Below, in pieces: positions 31,579-44,324 of a stretch of 64,000 bases of DNA. Location: positions 2,912,001-2,976,000 of the forward strand of contig WAEK01000001.1 of the NCBI GenBank assembly GCA_011634665.1, in the 5' to 3' direction. The first letter of the stretch is position 1; each line of letters opens with the position of its first letter. Below the pieces are notes generated by a model. That model was given only the letters and a program-made list of their open reading frames with translations, was not told the origin of the DNA and did not search any database. Source of the stretch: Mortierella sp. BCC40632 (taxonomy: Eukaryota; Mortierellomycota; Mortierellomycetes; Mortierellales; Mortierellaceae). Both the position numbers and the translations under genes were made by a program.

Positions 31579-34500
31579 TACAGCCACAACGCAAAAAAAA
31601 AAAAAAAAGGGTTACTGCTTTAAAAGATTAGCCGAAATTTTTGACATCGGATGTTTCGTCCTTCTTAGTCAGGCTTCCAGAAACGAGTGTTTGTTTGGAC
31701 AAAATAAAAAAAAAAAAAAAAAAAGCAACGGTATGTTGGCCAACATGTGGGTTGTCCGATGAGAGAGAAGTGATGAGAGAGAGAAGGTGGGAGGGACGAA
31801 GAAAGTATACGTCGAAAAGTCAGTCAGTCCACAGGTTTTGCAGCCGTTTTGTGCTCTTTGATGCTCTATTTCCCAATAGGAGACGGCCAAAAGGTGACCA
31901 TTTTGGTGCTCTATTAATGAAGTCTTCATAAACCTTAACCATGGCAAGCAAGCAAGCAAAATAGCAATTGTCCAAAAAAAAAAAAAAAAAAAAAAACCGC
32001 GACAGAGATGAGCTTTCCTCTCTGTTACTGTCTTTACCAGCCCTGAAATCCCCAGGTTTAGTCGGCGATAGGTCCAATATTCCCATTTCCCTATTTGAGG
32101 CAAAAAAAATAAAAGGGATTCGTACAAGAGGTGATATCCCAGGGAAACAAGACTAGCGCACTGAGATCCATGATTGGACGTTACACCAAGATGGACTATT
32201 CCGACATGCTATGACAACAGACTGAGCAAAAAGGACAGGGGAACAAAAAAGAGTCTTTCATCACAGGAACTCTCCCGAGGGCGAGGCAAGCCCCAGACAG
32301 AGATCCCTGGACGATGACAGAAAGGACAGAAAGAAAGACAGACAGAAAGAAAGAAGGCAAGAAAAAAAAAAGATGCTAAAGAGCCATCGAACATGAGATT
32401 GTTGCGTCCAAACTAATGCCGTTTCAAGAAGGCATTACATGTTTCTTTTGGTCAAAGAGTAGCAAAGAGATCTGCTTCAGAGTGGGGAGGGGGGATCGGG
32501 TTGCAAGAGGTGGTACCGAGGCTCTCAAGGTCTTGTCGTCTCAAACGCAACACATCCGTGTTGATCGCGTTTTCCTTCTCTCTTTCTTGACCCATCTGAG
32601 AGATTGTTTTGTTTGTCCATGAATCCTCTCCGCACAGTTCATGGACATTCCTACCAATGTGAAGAGGTTGAGCCGGACGAGTATGTTTAAGCATAAAAAA
32701 AGTGTGTTGTGTAAAGCGTGGCAGGTATGCAGGATTGTGTACGCGCTTTTATATTTCTCTCTCTCTCTCTCTCTCTTTCTTTTTTTCCCCGGTCTTGCTC
32801 TACCCTCTCGGCCTTGAACCGAAAAGAAATTGAGGAGACAAAGAGAGATAGGGCGGACAGTTATCCTGAGCTCAGCAAACAGCTACTGGGATGCCGCGAT
32901 CTCCTTCAGAAAGAAGCGGACAAAAAAATAGCCAAAGCAAAGCAAAGCGCGGAGGTTATTTTTAGCTCCTTCAGGGTTCAGTCCCGCTGGCCGCATGCCC
33001 GTTCTCTCTCTCACTCTCTCACTCTCTCTCGAGAGAAACGGGCACCTGATCAGTTCATCTCTTTCTCCGGACTGTGAGAGATCATCTCTTTCTTTTCTTT
33101 CATTCATTCATCCATCTACCCATTCGTTCTTCATCCGCCCCCTCATACCTTCCTTTATCTTTTTTCTCAGCGGCTCTTCTTCTCTGTATCTCTCGTCAAC
33201 CATATATATCTCGTTGCAGCCTCCACGGTAGACTTGCGACCTCTCCTCCTCTTCCAGTAAGTAGGTAGTCTCATGTCAATTTGCCCTTGACCGGTAGTCC
33301 TGTTCCTTGTTCCCGTTCCTACCCCAAGTCCCGTGCATGCACCCGGGCACGCCATGTAGTCGAACGTAGCTATGCTCCGGTATCATATTACGCTCCTCTC
33401 CTCTCTTCCCCCTCCTCCTTCCTTCCATTGTCCACGCCGCCCTACATTTTGCCGATCGTACGGCCCAACCCCGCGGGGCAGGCTCGGCCCCTGGAGGGGT
33501 TCACAGCCTCAGCCCTGGCCCTGTTTACCAGCAACACACCAACTTTCTTTTTTTCTTTTGGAAGCATTTTGCAATTGACCTCTTGGCGGCTAATTTTATT
33601 CTTGTTGTTGGCCCAAAGGATAAATGTGAAGCTTGACAGGGTCTCCAGTCCCCGCCGCCCCTTCTTCTTTCTTCTTCCTCCACTCCTTCTTCTTATTGAA
33701 TCGCGGGACAGTTGGGAGGGGAGTAGAGTTCTGGATGGACCAAGGGAGGTCCAACATTAGCCGCGGGCTCGTCTCTATCTCTCTCTCTCTGCATCGGGCT
33801 GTTTCTTTTGTGTTCTTCTATTCTCTTGTCCTGAACAGAGACAAAGATGAGAAAGGGTTCATTCGTTGGTGGTTCTCTCCCCTCCCTCCCCTCCGGAGTA
33901 GAGGGAGAGAGAGAGGATAGAGTCTATAGGATAGGAACCACGTTGGGAGCTGAATGGTGATAAAGAGATGTCTATCCGACATAAAGAAAAGGGATGCACG
34001 AGGAGAGGAGGAGCCGGATAGCTCTCGCCAAAAGGGCCAACGGATTCGGGCGTACGTTCCAGTATGGGATCAGGAGAGAAGAGAGAAGGGGCAACGCATT
34101 CACTCATTCGCACACACAGACACACATACACCCTTGACAAAAGGCAACGGCAAAGATAACCAGCAGGAGGATTTTTGCCCGCACGACTCGGGCACTGTGT
34201 GCGGGATTTGGGGCAGGGTGGGTAGGCAATAGGCAAGTAGGCGATGTGCATGCTGCAGGCAGAGTTTTGCCCAGAGCCAATATACCTAGAGCCAACGCCT
34301 GCGTGGATACCGTTTGGACAGAAGGAGCAGCCCGGGTAATGTGCAGGTGTTGGAAGGACAAGGAAGAAGAAGAAGAAGGAGAAGAAGAAGATGGAGGAGG
34401 AAGAGTAGCCAGAGTAGTGAGAATGAGAGTGAGTGAGTGAGTGAGAGAAAGGCCATACGGAGGTTGTAATGGTTACTGTTCATCGCTCACTCACTTTACC

Positions 34501-34636
34501 CGTGGTTGTTTATCTCGCTGTTGCTCTCTGCGCTCTTCCTCGACATTTTGCTCGACAGCGACTCGTCCAAACTGGCCAGGCCCCCTCGGCTCTTTTTTCT
34601 TCTCTCTTCTCTCTTTCTTCTCGCGCTTTTTTCTCT

Positions 34637-34676
<40 letters not shown>

Positions 34677-35609
34677 TTTTCTTTTTCTTTTTCTTTTCTG
34701 ATTCCATCCCTGTTGACCATCATCATCCCACTTCCTTGCTCAATCGCAATCCTCGTTCCATCGCACCCACCCACCCACCCACACTCTCTCAGAGACAACC
34801 AAACCAATCACTCCACTGACGACCCCTTCCTCCACTACACACATCTCTTTCTTCTTTCCTGCCCTGGCCATTCAGCTGTCCCAAGTATGTAGTCTCAGAA
34901 AAAAAAAAAAAGAGGTGGGTGTGTGTATGTGTGTGTGCTACCAAAAGGAAGACGAGTCGCGACTCAGGATGGAGGACATGGCACGATCGATCCCCGTCTC
35001 CTGTCTGAATTCACCCTTGATCATCTGCATCGTGTCTGTGTCTCTCGACCTGGTCCTGCGGCCTCTATCTAGTCTGGCTCTACCCCTGAGTCGGATCGTG
35101 AAAAAGGCCAAAAAAAAAATCCTTTTCTCGTTCTCTTTCTCAGTCTCTCACTCTCCCACTCTCTCACTCTCCTACTCTCTCACTTGCACTCCGTGACTAA
35201 ACCCACTCTTTTCTTTTCTTTTCTTTTCTTTTCTTTTCTTTCTTTCCTTCTTTCTCTCTTTCTTCTTTCTTTCCTTCTCTTCTCTTTTCTTCTCTTCAAC
35301 CCATCATCTTCATCATCGGCTCTTGCCTTTGCATTTCCCCTTCTTTCTTCTTCTCTCTTTCTCTAGATCACCCATCCCGCCTTCTTAGAGATCCTCCTTT
35401 CATTACCTCTTCTCGGGATCATCACTGCATCGGGCGAACAAACCCACTCGTCGAATTAGTCCGAGCCTCCTTTGCCAAATCCGAGACAACAAATCCTTCA
35501 GTCTCCCTTCCTCTTTTCTCTTTCTATCTCTCTCTCTCTCTCTCTCTTTTTCCTTTGTTGTCGTTGTTGCAATCTTTTCTAGCCTCCAATCAGTCGTTGT
35601 CATTCAACC
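31579..35609. other. 4-kb intergenic region, no gene seen
   Basis: Upstream region of the transporter gene. It holds A-runs (31590-31606, 31706-31723, 31973-31996), (CT)n at about 32756-32777, 34635-34670 and 35528-35548, and (TTTTC)n at about 35205-35245. Many short open frames are Ser/Leu/Phe-rich products of pyrimidine tracts. The last 500 bp before ATG 35610 is strongly C/T-rich, as in many fungal promoters and leaders. Untranslated exons may be present but cannot be proven. Confidence 0.5.
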
Positions 35610-36493
35610 ATGCTTGGAAGAGACCGACCCCATCCCCTTCAACTTGGAGGAGGTGCTCGTCCCACAAAGCCCGACACGTCGTACACTTGGCTGGCCATGT
35701 ACTTCTTCCTCAACCTTTCGCTCACCATCTACAACAAGGCTATCCTCAGCACGTTCCGGTTCAGTTATCCATGGACGCTGACAGGCATCCATACCCTTTG
35801 CTCGGGTGTGGGAGCATGGAGTATGGCCCGGATGGGCTACTTTAAGCCTGCTCAACTGGGTGAAAACGAAAACATGGTCATGCTTATGTTTTCTTTTCTC
35901 TACACGCTTAACATTGCCATCAGCAACGTCTCTCTGTAAGTCGCTCTTTCTTTCTTTCTTTTGTGCTAGTATGGAAGTGGCAGCGACAGTGGCAGTAGGT
36001 GTGGTGGCGCGGTAGTGGTGGATGGGTTAAGCATGGAGGGCGTGCTGGCAAAAGGGCTGCATTCCACCCTGCGACCAGCAGTATGACAAGGAATCCCTTT
36101 GGGCACCACCCTGTGAGACACAAGGGGATTCCAGGGAGAAAAGAAGAAGAGAAAAAGAAAGGGTGTACACAATTAGACACGACCCTGCTCGGACCACCTC
36201 GCCTCTGCGGGCCTCCTGCACTATCGGCGTCATCATTCATATTACCGACACTCGGAGAGAGAGAAGAGAGAGAGAGGAGAGAGAGAAATAGAAAAGAGAG
36301 AGAATGAATAGAGAGATCGCGACTCCAAAGAAGAAGGGAAAAAAAAGACCACTACACGCGGGACCCGACAGACCCGGACAGCATTATCCAAAACCGACTC
36401 AACAATCTCCTTTTTAAAATTAATCAAAGTCAGCTCCAAAAAGACGATATTCTCTGGATCCCAGGATCAGGAGTGGGTAAATAATATATGACA

Positions 36494-36533
<40 letters not shown>

Positions 36534-37886
36534 CATCATCCCATATCAGGGACCAAAGGGTACCAGGCCGTGGTCTCGCGTGGTTGGCTAAGCAGCGGAG
36601 CTGTAGGGAAAAAAAATATGAGAAAGAAAAAAATGATAAAAAAGAATAGAAGAGAGTGTGTGAAATGTACCTGTCTATCTATTCTTGTTCGCACGACCAA
36701 GACACTTGGTGTGGGCGGAACCAAAGGAAAAATGAGAGTGGCCGGAGACAAGGCGGATACACGGGATAAGAAGGCCGATTGGCAACAGGGAAGGAGCTGA
36801 GAAGAGAGAGAAAGAGAGGTTGGGGCCTACTGCACTCTGCAACCAGAAGAATGCTCTCAAAAAGTACCACTGCATATGAAAAACGTTTTTCCTAACTAGC
36901 TTATACTCCTATCTTGGATCCATAGAAATGAGGTATCTGTTGCGTTCCATCAAGTCGTGCGGGCCATGACTCCAGTTTTCACCATTGCCATCTCAATCTT
37001 GTTCTTGGCCAAGCGGTACAGCATGATGACCTATCTCTCATTGCTGCCTTTGCTCTTGGGAGTTTACATGGCGACTGCTGGCGACTACTCGTATACGGCC
37101 ATGGGATTCTTCCTCACTGTGTTGGGCACCATTTTGGCAGCGATCAAGACTGTAGTGACCAACCGGATCCAGATGGGACGTCTTCAGCTTCACCCCTTGG
37201 ACCTGTTGCTCCGCATGAGTCCTCTCGCCTTTGTTCAGACCGTGATCTTCTCGTGGATGAAGGGCGAGCTGGATGAGGTAGTGTCATTCTGCAAGACCGA
37301 ACTCAGTACTAGTCTGGTGATGGCGTTGCTGGTCAATGGTATCATCGCCTTCTTCCTCAACTATGTCTCCTTTACTGCCAACAAGAAGACGAGCGCTCTT
37401 ACGATGACTGTTGCAGGTAGCTTTTTTTTTTTTTTTTTTTTTTTTTGATGGCGAATCACAGTGCAGAGGAGAGAGTGGCCATCGCATAAAACAACCAATG
37501 TGCTTCGATACTGACTCCCCTTTCTTTCTTTTTAGCCAACGTGAAGCAAGTGTTGTCGATCGTCGTTGCCGTCACTGTTTTCAACACCAAGATTGGACTC
37601 TTGAACGGATTTGGCATTGTTATGACTCTTATTGGTGGCGCTTGCTACAGGTAAGCATCCCGACTTTTCCCTTTTTTGTTCCCTTACCTGTACGTCGTAC
37701 TTGCTCTTTTTTCTTTGACCGTCATAGCTAACAATTCAACTCTTCTCTTAATCAAATAGTGCTGTTGACCTTCGCGAAAAGGCTCAGAGAGCAAGGCCAC
37801 CAACGCCTGCCTTCCCACAGCCCACACCCAATGGCACTGCTGCAGAAAGAGAAGAATTACTCAACGTGAGAGTATCGACTCAATAA
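35610..37886 (+). CDS. TPT/SLC35-type nucleotide-sugar or phosphate-ester transporter
   Basis: Exons 35610-35935, 36926-37416, 37536-37650 and 37760-37886 give 352 residues with consistent phases. About ten hydrophobic segments span the protein from about residue 30 to 310, starting at YTWLAMYFFLNLSLTIYNKAI. Characteristic stretches are LNEVSVAFHQVVRAMTPVFT, AAIKTVVTNRIQMG and SVSFTANKKTS-like FTANKKTSALTMTVA, followed by NVKQVLSIVVAV. These are typical of the triose-phosphate-transporter family, which in fungi includes Sly41-like Golgi/ER antiporters. The substrate cannot be told from sequence by eye. The C-terminal tail is short, Pro-rich and cytosolic. The first intron is 990 bp and contains GA repeats; intron 2 starts GTAGC followed by a T-run. 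Confidence 0.9.
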
Positions 37887-38159
37887 TAGATCTTTTTTTG
37901 GATCAGGATTCCTTGGACACAACCGCGCCCAATGTTGCTCTCCATCTCTCTCTCTATTTTTTCTTCTTTTTCTCTTGGTGATCAGCAAAAGTAGCCGTTG
38001 TTTTTTTTCTTGGATTCCTTCGCACGACCTTTGGCGTGTCGCACAAGCCCTAAGCAGGCTGGTCCTTTAATCTTTACGTGAGCTCGCGTGGGACGCCATC
38101 ATTCTCTCTCTCTCTCCTTCTCTCCTCTGTCCTCTTTAGTTATTATCCTACCATGACCT

Positions 38160-38195
<36 letters not shown>

Positions 38196-38784
38196 TGTAT
38201 CGGTTTTTCTCTTTGTTGCAGTTGCTCTGGTGTCTTTATCATCCGTCGTCTCTATTTTTTTTTTCTTTTCATTTTGCATTCCTGTTAAACCCTACCAACA
38301 TTTCCTCCTCCTCCTCCCTCCCACCATCTCCTTTCTTTTTTTTTTTTTTTTTTTTATTATCCGTTCTCTTCGACTCATACCTGCACAGCTGTAAAGTTTG
38401 TTTCTCTCTTAACGATATCCTCTCCCAAACACAAATACTCATCCTTCCTCCTCCCTTCCCCACCCTCCAAAAAATAAAAGTAAAAAAAATTATATGAAAA
38501 GCTTCATAGTCAAATAAAAACGATCGAGCCTCCCCTTCCTCCCTTTTTTCTTCTTCTAAATGTAACAAAACGTCAAAAGGCCAGGTCTTTCCTCGTTTTT
38601 GTCTCATCACTATGGATTACGATGGGAAGAAGAAAATAATAATAATAAGGCTTTATATAGGGGTTCTTTATCTTTTATCTTTTATCTTTTCTTTTATATT
38701 TTTCTTTTTCTTTTTCATTTTTTCATTTTTTTTCTTTTCAAGGATCTCTCACACACTCATTCTTGTTCTCATCCTTCCCTCTTC
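37887..38784. other. Convergent 3' interval, poly(T)-rich
   Basis: Sits between the stop codons of the transporter and the Grainyhead/CP2 gene. T-runs lie at about 38163-38193 and 38336-38355, with more T-rich DNA at 38695-38740. No gene seen. Confidence 0.5.
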
Positions 38785-40214
38785 TCAATACTTGAGAGTC
38801 AAGTTCACGGATCCATCACGTTGGTTAAAGTCATAATCGACAATCATATCCAACTCGTCACTCATCTGACCCACCATCGCATCATCCACTCGAACCATCA
38901 ACTCTTTCTTGGTCGTCTTTCGATACACTGCCGAAATCGTGGTCGATTGAATCTCAAGTTTCTCGGATAGTTTTTGTGTCAAATCTTGAACTGTAAATTT
39001 CTCAAGGTACACTGCCCGGTAAACAGGTTCACCTCCAATCTTGACATACAAACAGAGTACAGGCCGTTTCTTGCGTTGATGTTGAGGAACATAGGTCGGA
39101 TCACGATCCAGGAACATATCGGGGTTGTGTTGATTCATCAATGCCATCGATGATGGTCCAGAGAGCGCTCCTGAAGATCCTCCCATGACAGCCACGGCCG
39201 AAGGTGATGGTGATGACGAAGGTGAAGATCCTGATCCATGACCATACTGGCTCGCATGATGTGGGTTATGTCGATAGTGGAATGGATCTCCAATGTTGCC
39301 TCCAGTCCCTTCACCACTTTGTGATATTGCTCCACTGTTAGTTACCGCCCCCGTATTACTACTCTCGGGACCACGACGCCGTTTTCGGTTGGCGGTGACA
39401 ACAGTAGAGGAAGGTGCTTCGGGTCCAGGTTGGTTTCCGTAGACCTCTCCTCCACCCGCATCTCCATTGCTTGCAGTAGCCGTTTCACCATAGATATCGG
39501 CACCACCTGAAGTGGGTGCTGTGGTGGTTGAGCCATCTCCACTCAGCGTCTCGGATAGATCTCTTGCGTCATCCTCATCCGATCCTTCTGGATGATCAAA
39601 GCACTCTGTGAATTCTGACACGCATCGTACAGGGGCCAACATGCTAACCAATGGATTCGTATCTGCATTTTTGCCTCGCATCTTGTCCCACATTTTTTCG
39701 AGATGTTTGTGATCGTCCTTGTTCTTGCGCTCTGCACCCTAATAAGACAAGTCCTCATATTCTCTGGTAAGCAATCATCGGCCTAGGGAGAGGGGGGTCC
39801 GTTTTTTTTTTTTCTTTCCTTCAACGGGTAACCACGTGTATACTTTGATGCATAAATGCATAGAGAGAGAGAGAAAAAAAAAAAAAAAAAAGAAAGAGAT
39901 AAATATTTACCTTGTCACGGAAAAGTTTGATCTTGGCAAAAGACCGCTCCATCGATGGTGTATCCGGATCATTGCTTTGCTGTTGCTGCTGTTGTTGATT
40001 TCCTCCAATCCCTTCCAACATCGTGTCCATATGGACTCGTAAAGGAATACCCTTGACACCCTTGATTCTTGAGAAATCCGTTGACAAACAATTGAATCGA
40101 ACCATCAGCTTGGCTCCTGATTTGCCATTCCATTTAAACGAAATCCGGTCAAAGGTTTTGGACTGAACCTCCATCATCCCACTCGAAGATGTCTTTTCTG
40201 ATTACACAGTTTGC

Positions 40215-40253
<39 letters not shown>

Positions 40254-40885
40254 CAATTAAATTCAGTTGTCAGCATGCGGATCAAAATCGAGGTCAATAA
40301 AATAGGGATAAAAATCAATCACAATTCTCTAAAAGTCCTTGGCGAGAGGAAAAAAGGGGAAACTTACCAATGTCCAATGCCCTTGCTGTCTTGGGGTTGG
40401 CTTGTTGACTGAGCCAAAAACTCCAATACCTTGCAGCCAAGCGACGATGTGAGGCATCATGGAATGTCACCTTGATCGTACTCGTAATCTCGCCATCGAA
40501 CGCATCCATATCAGTCATTGTGATCGTGTAGTACTGTCCTATAGATCATATATTTCAGACGTGACAAAAAAAAAAAAAAAAAAAAGAGATACGATGTATC
40601 CAAAGCAAAGACGCGAGTTGGATAGGGGTGGTAGTGAATATCTTGGATCACACTTGTTGGGTTTGGTCCGCATCTTTGAGTGTTCAACCCCTCCCCCAAA
40701 TCACGTCAACTCAAATCCCTTTTTTGTTCTGTTTTTTACCTTTGTTCAAATAAGTCACAGGTGTTTCGTCCTGCCGCTGCATAGCAGCCGTCTGAGCCTC
40801 CAACCTGATCTTGAATCGCAAACTAAATTCGAGTCAATGCAGATTACGCAAGGAAGGAGAGGAGAAAAGAGAGTGTGCGTGAACA

Positions 40886-40930
<45 letters not shown>

Positions 40931-42025
40931 AAGGAAGGAAGGAAGGAAGGAAGGAAGGAAGGAAGGAAGGAAGGAAGGAAGGGGAGTGGTGAGGCCCCCT
41001 CTCCTTCTTTGACACGATCTGTTACTGGAGAGGGAGGTGATATAGAGAAAGAATGGGTAGGGGCAGACCAGTTCGTGGTTCTTGTGTGGTTTCGGTGCAG
41101 GTCCATTTTTTTTTCTTTTTTCTTTTGCGCATGTGCGATTCATCGGCCGCGATGGGCTGCATTCATAGAGCAAGAGAGCCCAGTTGAGGGCATTTGGGGA
41201 GTTCCCCAGGCCTTTTTGTACTGCCATGTCGTGCAATGTTTAGCAGACCGATAGTTGCATAATGTGCCGTCTCCCCGGTCCAATCCTACATCTCTCTCTC
41301 TCTTTCTCTCTTTCTCTCTTTCTGTCCTGTCCTGCTTCTGTTCGTGCAGTTGTCCCATGCTTCGAACAGATTCAGTCCTTTGCCCTGTATCTTTTGGCTC
41401 GTATCCCAGGAGGCAAGGTAGAGCGTACGAATGATAACTAGATACACACACACACACACGCAGAGAGGCTCTCTTACTTGGACTCGCTTTCAGATCGAGG
41501 AGATGAGGGGGCAGATGCCGAGCCATGTTCCGTGGAAAGTTCCTGGCCCTGCCCTCGGCTCCGACCTTGGCCCTGGTTCTGAGTCGAGTTCTGAGATTGG
41601 ATCTGACTCGGTCCTTGACTTTGGTTTTGGACTGAATGGGCAACTTGACTAGCAGGTGGCATCTGACTATGATTGGAATTGGGTCCTTGACCGTGTCCTG
41701 TGTAGGCGTGTCCTTGATTATAGGCCGATGTCTGCATAGAGGCCGGTGCCTGGGGTTGTGCTGGGTGATATTGGTGATGAGATGGTGGTGGCGGTGGCGG
41801 TGCCTGAGGATGGCCTCCTTGTGATCCAGAAGGGTGATAGCCATCAAAGGGTCCATTGGCACTAGGGTGATTCATGTAGTCGTTGGGGTTCATGGTGTGC
41901 TGCTGTGGTTGAGAATATGACTGGGTCTGGGGTCTTGCTGTTCTTTGAAGAGGTGGAGGAAGACGATCCGGTTGTTGTTGCTGCTCCTGTGAATGATTGT
42001 TAGATGGTCGTTGCATGTGATGCAT
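38785..42025 (-). CDS. Grainyhead/CP2-family transcription factor
   Basis: Five exons (42025-41478, 40822-40740, 40538-40368, 40197-39911, 39738-38785) give 680 residues with every phase consistent. Residues 1-182 are disordered and Gln/Pro/His-rich. The CP2 DNA-binding domain starts at about 184 (LRFKIRLEAQTAAMQ) and contains DETPVTYLNKGQYYTI, the family hallmark, then STIKVTFHDASHRRLAARYW and FDRISFKWNGKSGAKLMVRFNCLSTDFSRIKGVKGIPLRVHMDT. A Ser/Gly-rich linker with a basic NRKRRRG (possible nuclear signal) leads to a C-terminal module of about 80 residues (RPVLCLYVKIGG...LTLKY), resembling the ubiquitin-like dimerisation region of CP2 proteins. In animals these factors control epithelial barriers; in Neurospora a homologue acts on cell-wall and conidial genes. 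A cell-wall role is an inference. Introns 1, 2 and 4 carry sense-strand T-runs. Confidence 0.92.
40889..40984 (+). repeat. Poly(A) followed by (AAGG)n, in intron
   Basis: About 40 As (40889-40928) run into about 14 AAGG units on the plus strand. On the sense strand of the Grainyhead/CP2 gene this is a pyrimidine block within intron 1, about 70 bp upstream of the acceptor. Confidence 0.9.
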
Positions 42026-43212
42026 CGAATGGTGGAGTCTTGTTATTTTTTTTTCTTCTTCTTCTTTTCCACTCTAAGAGAGAAAAAAAAAGAAAGAGTG
42101 GACGGATGGTCCTTTTCTACAACAGCTTTTTTCTCCGAGACAATAGAGTCTGTCTGAAAAAGCGCCGGCTAGGTCGGGATTGCAACGGGCGTAAAAGAAA
42201 AAAAAGGGAGCTTGTCTCTTGATAGGTACAGAGTTGTGATGCCTACAATTGATTCGGTGGTTGGTTCCTGCTCATGAGCCAGAAGAGGAAGAGATGGGCT
42301 GGGGGGAGGAAGAGGGGAGGGATCTCTCGCTTGCAAGATCTTCCTTCGTGCAATGAACTGGCTTGTGCTGAGAGTTGGTTTTTTTTTCTTTCGACACACC
42401 TCTGGAGTAAAACGAGGAGGCGCGATTCTTCTTACAAAAGGGCGGATCCCGCTTGAACACTGTCTCTGATAAAGCCGAGTTATAGTTCCCCGAGAGAAGA
42501 ACCAAGGACGATTAATGGGCTTCTTGATCAAATGGCGAAATAATGCATGTACATCGAGCACCGGCACAAAAGTATACAGGAAAAAAGTCACTTTTTTGGA
42601 CGATCCCAAAGAGCATGAGCGCGATTCATCGTCATCTTCTCCTCATCTTTGCCCCCTTGCTTTGCGTTTTTGCCCCTACCTTTGGATTAGCGCACTTGCT
42701 GGGATGGGACTGCAGCTTATAGAAAGAAAGAAAGAAAGAAAAAACGAGAGAGCCGGCTCGATTTTATCCAGAACGAAAAAAAGGATGCTGTTGGCCCGTC
42801 TGTCTTTTTAGTTTGCGAGAGTGTGGTTCTTTTTTTTCTTTTTCTTTTTTTTTTTTATATACGCAAAATGGGATGGATGGAGAGTGTCGGGGAGAAGGAG
42901 AGAGGGATGAGAGCAGGAATCAGATTTCAAAAGCAGATGATGGCCCGTGGCAGCTGGACGGATGACAAGACATAAAAAAAAAAACCACCTCCCAGAGCGT
43001 GCGACCAAAAAAGAGATTTTTTTTTCTCGAACGTTTTCAGCCGACAATGCAACGCAAGAAACCGGTTCTAACCAGTCTGTGTTTGACCTGGTTGGTTGTT
43101 TGGGTTGGGTCGGGTTGGGCTGTTCTGTTGTTGGGCCAGAGAATGGGACGTTTGGCCTGGGACATTGGCCTTGCCCCGTGATGCAGAGCTTGCACAGTCC
43201 TTTTTTTTCCCC

Positions 43213-43244
<32 letters not shown>

Positions 43245-43425
43245 TTTACACACGATCAGCTACCAGGGAATAATCGACATGAAGCACAGCTATTTATCAG
43301 TGATCGCCTTCACTTCTGAATCCCCTGTCTATCTCTTCCTCGCTCATGTTCCAGCGGCTCTACTTTGCCTTGCAACCCACGGATGCCATATCTTCCCACG
43401 CACACACGTCGATCCGCTTGGACCA

Positions 43426-43478
<53 letters not shown>

Positions 43479-43641
43479 GAGAGGGAACCCAGTCCTTTTG
43501 AGGTCTTGAACTTTTACCAGGCCGAAAGCACCTGTCTGTGTCCGTCCCTCAGAGCCCGATCTCCCTCGTCAACCAAGATCGAGAAAGGTTACTCTGGTGA
43601 TGCCATCGAACACCAAAGTTCAGAATAGGGTTGGGAAGAGC

Positions 43642-43737
<96 letters not shown>

Positions 43738-44324
43738 GAAGAAAGGAAAAGCAAGCCCTACCCAGGTCCAATCGATACACGGCAAAGGAGAAACGTTCGA
43801 CTATCGTAGGCAAGCAAAGTGTTGTCAAAGCTTCCTCGAGTGCTAGAGGAGGCTTCACCAGCGAATGGGTATTCCCCTCGACTAGAGTTGCTAGACTTGA
43901 ACATTCACAAAAACTTTTTTAAGGACTCTCCTTCTCGTTGCATTGCATCAGGGGAAACGTCCGCAGAAGGGGCGGCTGTCTCCTAGATGCCCGCTTGCTT
44001 GCTTGCTTTTTTTTTTTTATTCTTGCTCCTGGGCATTGCAAACCAAGGTAGCTCCAGATAAAAGGGGGTGTTGTGATGAAAGGAGGGGTGATGCGAGGAA
44101 AGGGCAGTAGCGATACTGGTGTTGCATGTCGAGAGTTCTCTTTTGCAAGGGCCCTTTCGACTCCCGGCTAGAGATCTCCTATTTTTGGAGACGGGAACTC
44201 TGGATGAAGAGTTACTTAAACCCAGGTCTAGCCTGTCTTTTTTTCTTTTCTTTTCTTTTTTTCTTCTTCTTGCTCTGTACTCACTCTCCAACGATCGAAT
44301 ACTATTCAATAACACCTATCCATC
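42026..44324. other. Divergent 5' region of CP2 and ML-domain genes, no gene seen
   Basis: About 2.3 kb with (CT)n at about 43217-43242 and 43432-43473, a (GA)n(GAAA)n array and several A- and T-runs. None of the short open frames shows a recognisable domain. Confidence 0.5.
43644..43737 (+). repeat. (GA)n(GAAA)n compound microsatellite
   Basis: About 35 bp of GA repeats change directly into about 15 GAAA units. The junction suggests one array evolved from the other. Confidence 0.9.

Noticed and set aside
41431..41862. Arg/His-rich frames antisense to or in other frames of CP2 exon 1
   Set aside because: They are shadow frames of the Gln/Pro/His-rich coding sequence.
44143..44210. Short inverted stretch around TTCGACTCCC resembling a tRNA T-arm
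   Set aside because: No complete cloverleaf, no A box at the right distance and no anticodon stem.
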